9,484 nt of DNA from Acidimicrobiaceae bacterium (GTDB lineage Bacteria; Actinomycetota; Acidimicrobiia; Acidimicrobiales; RAAP-2): assembly GCA_003133075.1 (NCBI GenBank), contig PKZN01000119.1, positions 4,112-13,595 of the forward strand, in the 5' to 3' direction. This document shows positions 6,738-9,484 of this stretch, piece by piece. The notes below the pieces were generated by a model. It worked only from the letters and a program-made list of their open reading frames with translations. It was not told the origin of the DNA and ran no database searches. Position 1 is the stretch's first letter, and each line of letters opens with the position of its first letter. Both the position numbers and the translations under genes were made by a program.

Positions 6738-6766
6738 TTGACTACTCGCGAGAAATCTGACATGGT
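6738..6766 (+). promoter_or_regulatory. Promoter candidate of the four-helix membrane protein gene
   Basis: TTGACT (6738-6743), 17 bp, then CATGGT (6761-6766). Transcription would start near 6773 and leave a 5' leader of about 110 nt. The same arrangement (TTGACG, 17 bp, CANNNT) precedes the binding-protein gene at 8549, with the 15-bp operator-like site at the same distance downstream. Confidence 0.45.
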
Positions 6767-6787
6767 GCTGTACGCATTGCAAACATT

Positions 6788-6804
6788 CGTTCGCAATGCG
6801 AACG
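6788..6804. promoter_or_regulatory. Palindromic operator-like site upstream of the membrane protein
   Basis: CGTTCGC-AAT-GCGAACG is a perfect inverted repeat with 7-bp arms. Its 15-bp core, GTTCGCAATGCGAAC (6789-6803), agrees at 13 of 15 positions with GTGCGCTATGCGAAC at 8500-8514. Length and symmetry suit an IclR-type operator, and the ends GTTCG/CGAAC match the PcaU consensus that I recall. It lies about +16 to +30 from the predicted transcription start, a position that suits repression. The overlapping repeat CGCATTGC/GCAATGCG (6773-6800) could alternatively fold in RNA. Confidence 0.6.
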
Positions 6805-6886
6805 TGAGTCGACGAGGGGTGGACCGAGTGGATATCGAACTCAACCCTCCCTTGGCGACCACGCACAACACGAAAGGGGTAGACGT

Positions 6887-7444
6887 ATGGATCAACCGTT
6901 AGGGGGGCTCAACGCGGGTAAGGCGTGGCGCGTATGGGTAACGCGCCATCCGGTAGGCGCCGCGATGTGGGCGGGAATAGTTGGTGGACAGATTGCCACG
7001 CTGTGGGGGATCTGGTTACCGGGCATCGGACTTCCGGCCTTGGACTGGCCGCTCACCAATGGTGCGACGATCGATCCGAAGGGCACGTTCGTCGCGCAGT
7101 TCGCAATTGGGGGGCTCTTCCACGCACTTGACTGCCTGTTGTTCGCACTGGTGTTCGCGCTCTTTGTTTTCCCGCTGTTTCGCAAGGTGGCGGTGAACTC
7201 TGGGACGAACATGTTGAAGGCGCTCGGATTCTCGCTCGTCCTCGCCACGATTTCGGCGGCGTTCCTCGTGCCCTTCGTGTACTACAAGGGCTACCACGTG
7301 GGTTTTGGTGGGGTGAACTACGGAGGTTGGAAGTTGGTGTTCGCCATCTACCTCTGGCACCTGCTTTACGGCGTCAACCTGGGCGCGATCTACAACCCAC
7401 TGGCGCTGGATGATCCACTCCTGAAGAGTTCAGCCATGAGTTGA
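6887..7444 (+). CDS. Four-helix integral membrane protein of unknown function
   Basis: A protein of 185 residues from ATG 6887, with AAAGGGG (6873-6879) seven bases upstream. Four hydrophobic segments are clear: about 23-50 (AAMWAGIVGGQIATLWGIW), 68-98 (AIGGLFHALDCLLFALVFAL), 109-133 (LGFSLVLATISAAFLVPFVYY) and 148-170 (KLVFAIYLWHLLYGVNLGAIY). A short charged N-terminus precedes helix 1 (GKAWRVWVTRHPVG). Conserved-looking features near or in the membrane are His79 in GLFHALD, YHVGFGG (136-142) and His158 in LWHLLYGVN. It has no signal peptide and no known motif of a transporter or enzyme, and I do not recognise the family. Upstream lie a predicted promoter and a palindrome shared with the importer gene at 8549, which is the only clue to its role: a partner in uptake or processing of the same compound. 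It ends before a large hairpin at 7460-7509. Confidence 0.78.
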   Translation: MDQPLGGLNAGKAWRVWVTRHPVGAAMWAGIVGGQIATLWGIWLPGIGLPALDWPLTNGATIDPKGTFVAQFAIGGLFHALDCLLFALVFALFVFPLFRKVAVNSGTNMLKALGFSLVLATISAAFLVPFVYYKGYHVGFGGVNYGGWKLVFAIYLWHLLYGVNLGAIYNPLALDDPLLKSSAMS

Positions 7445-7459
7445 CGATCGAAGGTCGTC

Positions 7460-7509
7460 GCTTGGGGCCCCTCTCGGTTCACCTTGGTGAGGCGAGAGGG
7501 GCCCCAAGC
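7460..7509. terminator. Bidirectional hairpin between convergent genes
   Basis: GCTTGGGGCCCCTCTCG (7460-7476) and its exact complement (7493-7509) form a 17-bp, very GC-rich stem. The 16-nt loop can itself pair (TCAC/GTGA). No U-tract follows in either direction. It sits between the stop of the membrane protein (7444) and the end of the iclR-type gene (7570), so it probably ends transcription from both sides. Confidence 0.7.
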
Positions 7510-7569
7510 AACTAGCGGTCAAGTCGTAGGCGCGACGCGACAAAGGTTTCGCCCGTGCTCACGTTCGCG

Positions 7570-8337
7570 TCAGCGCTTCGACAGGGTGGTATTCACGCGC
7601 TCCGCCGTCGCGAGGAGTTGCGGCAGAAGTTCCTCTCGGAGTTCTTTGAGATTCGTGCGGGCCACGTGGGTGGAGATATTCATCGCCGCCACCGTGCGCC
7701 CCGACCAGTCTCTGATCGGGGCGGCGATGGAACGAAGTCCCACCTCGAGCTCCTGATCGTTCATGGCCCATCCCCGCTTGCGCACTTTTACCAACTCCGC
7801 CAGAATGTCGTTCTCGCTGGTGAGGGAGAACTTCGTGTGTTTGATAAGCGGCGCATCCTTCAAGTGCTGTCGTTGCTCCTCCACGGGCATCGAAGCCAAA
7901 AGGACTCGCCCCATCGAGGTGCAGTACGCCGGCATGCGGTTGCCGACGCTGATGGAGACGGTCATGATGCGCGACGTCGCCACTCGACAGACGTAGACGA
8001 CGTCGCCTTCGTCGAGGACCGAGACCGACACCGACTCCTTGACGACGCTGCTCAGTTCTTCGATGAAGGGCTCGACGATCCTTCGAAACGGCAACGACGA
8101 GAGATACGAGTAACCAATGTCGAGGATATGGGGCTTCAAATAAAAGTTGCGACCCTCGACGCCGACGTAGTTCAGTTGTTCGAGCGTGAAGAGCAGCCGA
8201 CGGCACGCGGCTCGGCTGTAGCCCGTGCGTCGGGCGACCTCGCTGAGCGTTTGGTGGGGGGCGTCTTCGTCGAAGGATCGAATGACGACGAGTCCGCGTT
8301 CGAGTGATTGGACAAAGTCGCGATGTTTTTCTTCCAT
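7570..8337 (-). CDS. IclR-family transcriptional regulator, PcaR/PcaU/PobR type
   Basis: A protein of 255 residues from ATG (complement 8335-8337), with GAGG six bases upstream. Residues 8-65 form the winged helix-turn-helix domain: VQSLERGLVVIRSF, then LSEVARRTGYSRAACRRLLFTL (31-52) and the wing YVGVEGRNFYLKP. ILDIGYSYLSS follows. The effector domain (about 85-250) carries the usual blocks YCTSMGRVLLASMP (138-151), RGWAMNDQELEVGLRSIAAP (188-207) and AAMNIST. The wording, especially SRAACRRLLFTLEQL and FYLKPHILDIGYSYL, is that of the beta-ketoadipate (PcaR/PcaU/PobR) branch, whose members sense aromatic acids or their breakdown products and act as activators or repressors. It is divergent from the binding-protein gene. 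A candidate site (8378-8392) lies 41-55 bp before its start, so it is probably autoregulated. The effector is unknown. Confidence 0.9.
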   Translation of the reverse strand: MEEKHRDFVQSLERGLVVIRSFDEDAPHQTLSEVARRTGYSRAACRRLLFTLEQLNYVGVEGRNFYLKPHILDIGYSYLSSLPFRRIVEPFIEELSSVVKESVSVSVLDEGDVVYVCRVATSRIMTVSISVGNRMPAYCTSMGRVLLASMPVEEQRQHLKDAPLIKHTKFSLTSENDILAELVKVRKRGWAMNDQELEVGLRSIAAPIRDWSGRTVAAMNISTHVARTNLKELREELLPQLLATAERVNTTLSKR

Positions 8338-8377
8338 TGGCTACCTCAATTCTTAGAGACGACCCTAATGAACAACT

Positions 8378-8392
8378 GTGCGCATCACGAAC
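8378..8392. promoter_or_regulatory. Operator-like site near the iclR-type gene start
   Basis: GTGCGCATCACGAAC has the same ends (GTGCGC...CGAAC) as the site at 8500-8514. It overlaps a second symmetric patch, ACAATTCGATTGT (8391-8403). On the minus strand it falls between a possible -35 (TTGTTC) and a weak -10 of the regulator gene, so binding here could repress the regulator itself. Confidence 0.45.
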
Positions 8393-8449
8393 AATTCGAT
8401 TGTGCCTGAGAAAGCCAGATGAAGTGAGGTCCGATTTCGGCTAAGTGAC

Positions 8450-8478
8450 TTGACGCGGGGACCGGGACCTGACAGCCT
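8450..8478 (+). promoter_or_regulatory. Promoter candidate of the binding-protein gene
   Basis: TTGACG (8450-8455), 17 bp, CAGCCT (8473-8478), a poor -10 with A at position 2 and T at position 6. Transcription would start near 8485 and give a leader of about 64 nt. The layout matches that in front of the membrane protein at 6887 to within one base. Confidence 0.4.
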
Positions 8479-8488
8479 GTGTACGCAG

Positions 8489-8506
8489 AGCACACTTCGG
8501 TGCGCT
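8489..8506 (+). other. UUCG-capped hairpin in the 5' leader of the binding-protein gene
   Basis: AGCACAC-TTCG-GTGCGCT can fold into a 7-bp stem with one A/C mismatch, closed by the very stable C(UUCG)G tetraloop. It begins just after the predicted transcription start and overlaps the operator-like site at 8500-8514, so it may be a 5' mRNA stabiliser or simply a by-product of the DNA site. Confidence 0.35.
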
Positions 8507-8514
8507 ATGCGAAC
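8500..8514. promoter_or_regulatory. Operator-like site in the leader of the binding-protein gene
   Basis: GTGCGCTATGCGAAC is a 15-bp near-palindrome (one mismatched pair between the 6-bp arms). It is identical at 13 of 15 positions to the site upstream of the membrane protein. It lies about +16 to +30 from the predicted start and 35 bp before ATG 8549. Confidence 0.55.
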
Positions 8515-8548
8515 TTCTATATCTATGGAAACCGGGGGGAGTATGGAT

Positions 8549-9484
8549 ATGCAACAGGACAAAACCGAATTGGAAGGTTCGCAGTCCGATCAAGAAACGC
8601 GAGGGGTACTCGACAGTGGTCTGTCGCGCCGATCCGTGCTCATGGGCGGCCTCGCCGCGGTATCAATTCCGCTCACGCACTCGTTCTCCCTAAAGCGAGA
8701 AGAAGAGATGAAGAAAGTCGGACGGACGATCAAGTTCGGCTACGTGTCGCCCGAGACTGGACCGCTCGCGGCGTTCGGTGCCGCGGACGCCTTCGTCATC
8801 GGTAACCTCAAGACGCTCCTCGGCAAAGGAGTAATCATCAACGGGGTTCGCCACCCCATTGAAGTCATCGTCAAGGACAGTCAGTCGACGGATGCGACCG
8901 CCGCTTCAGTGGCCGATGACTTGATCAAGAGCGACAAGATCGACGTCATGCTCGTTTCTTCGACGCCGGACACGACGAACCCCGTGGCCGACGCCTGTGA
9001 GACGAACCGAATTCCCTGCATCAGCACCGTCGCGCCGTGGCAGTCATGGTTCTTCGGTCGCGGCGCGATGCCCAAGACCGTCTACAAGTACACCTACCAC
9101 TTCTTCTGGGGCTTGGAAGACATCGAGGCCGTCTACTCCGACATCTGGGCCGCTGTTCCGACGAACAAGAGTATCGGTGGTCTCTGGCCGAACGACAGTG
9201 ACGGTCAGGCCTTCGCCGCGGAGGCGACGGGCTTCCCGGCCTTCATCAAAACGTTGAACGGCTACTCGGTGACGCCCAGTGGCCTGTACCCCGACCTCAC
9301 GACCGACTTCACCTCACAGATTTCGCTCTTCAAGTCGAACAACTGTCAGATTCTCACCGGCGTACCGATCCCCCCGGACTTCACCACCTTCTATCAGCAG
9401 GCCGCCCAGCAGGGCTATCAGCCGAAGGTGGCGACCATCGCCAAGGCCATGTTGTTCCCGAGCGCCGCGCAGGCGTTGGGCTCG
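8549..9484 (+). CDS. ABC importer substrate-binding protein, type 1 periplasmic binding fold (3' truncated by window edge)
   Basis: The frame is open to the last base and gives 312 residues. Three in-frame ATGs compete (8525, 8543, 8549). I chose 8549 because GGGGGGAG (8534-8541) lies seven bases upstream; 8525 lies before that site and 8543 is too close to it. The N-terminus is polar for about 25 residues, then LSRRSVLMGGLAAVSIPLTH (25-44) is a Tat-like signal with Arg27-Arg28. There is no lipobox Cys, so it is probably not a lipoprotein. From residue 60, IKFGYVSPETGPLAAFGAAD (61-80) is the typical first strand and ligand loop of LivJ/LivK-like (Peripla_BP_6) proteins. VIVKDSQSTDATAASVADDLI, VMLVSSTPDTTNPVADACE and the STVAPWQSWFFGRG segment continue the fold. 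Members feed importers for branched-chain amino acids, amides, urea or aromatic acids. Permease and ATPase genes probably follow. Control by the adjacent PcaU-type regulator points to an aromatic or related acid, by inference. Confidence 0.88.
   Translation, partial: MQQDKTELEGSQSDQETRGVLDSGLSRRSVLMGGLAAVSIPLTHSFSLKREEEMKKVGRTIKFGYVSPETGPLAAFGAADAFVIGNLKTLLGKGVIINGVRHPIEVIVKDSQSTDATAASVADDLIKSDKIDVMLVSSTPDTTNPVADACETNRIPCISTVAPWQSWFFGRGAMPKTVYKYTYHFFWGLEDIEAVYSDIWAAVPTNKSIGGLWPNDSDGQAFAAEATGFPAFIKTLNGYSVTPSGLYPDLTTDFTSQISLFKSNNCQILTGVPIPPDFTTFYQQAAQQGYQPKVATIAKAMLFPSAAQALGS

Noticed and set aside
6575..6741. Plus-strand frame with natural-looking composition ending at 6741
   Set aside because: It has no ribosome site, overlaps the antisense 5' end of the propeller gene and the promoter region of the membrane protein, and shows no recognisable domain.
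7555..8307. Long plus-strand frame of 250 codons opposite the iclR-type gene
   Set aside because: It is the mirror of a well-supported IclR protein, with Arg/Asp/His-rich composition, no ribosome site and no recognisable domain.
1..9484. Mobile element, CRISPR array, tRNA or toxin-antitoxin pair
   Set aside because: I looked on both strands and saw no transposase motif, terminal repeats, regular spaced repeats, tRNA-like cloverleaf or paired small genes.

Overview
The window looks like chromosomal DNA from a high-GC actinobacterium. The pointers are a GC-rich third codon position, an ergothioneine gene, a short-chain dehydrogenase of the type common in mycobacteria and relatives, a gene that looks leaderless, a DUF4232 secreted protein, and hairpins without U-tracts between convergent genes. 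Acidimicrobiia or a neighbouring class would fit, but this is inference. I see no tRNA, rRNA, CRISPR array, transposase or phage gene.

Left part (1-2350). The 3' end of egtB (ergothioneine sulfoxide synthase) overlaps, by ATGA, a complete FAD/NAD(P)-dependent disulfide-oxidoreductase-like gene. It keeps the CX4C redox pair but lacks the usual C-terminal His-Glu pair. The next ~530 bp hold no convincing gene: broken coding-like stretches, two strong hairpins and a weak promoter.

Middle part (2351-4792). A small ABM/DUF3291-like protein (+, TTG start) converges on a classical SDR oxidoreductase (-). The SDR is divergent from a small VOC/glyoxalase-fold protein (+) that is probably translated from a leaderless mRNA. 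A ~630 bp gene-poor stretch follows, with two weak small ORFs.

Right part (4793-9484). A large secreted protein with BNR/Asp-box propeller repeats and a C-terminal DUF4232 domain (-) is divergent from a four-helix membrane protein of unknown function (+). That gene converges, across a 17-bp GC-rich hairpin, on an IclR-family regulator of the PcaR/PcaU/PobR type (-). Divergent from the regulator is the 5' part of a Tat-type periplasmic binding protein for an ABC importer (+), which runs off the window.

The most interesting result is a 15-bp near-palindrome, GT(T/G)CGC-N4-CGAAC. It occurs once upstream of the membrane protein and twice in the iclR/binding-protein intergenic region. In front of the membrane protein and the binding protein it sits 50-51 bp downstream of a TTGAC(T/G) -35 element, a near-identical promoter-operator layout. 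Its ends match the operator consensus I recall for PcaU-type IclR regulators. This suggests that the local IclR protein controls itself, the importer and the orphan membrane protein as one small regulon, probably for uptake and use of an aromatic or related organic acid. The effector and substrate are not shown by the sequence.
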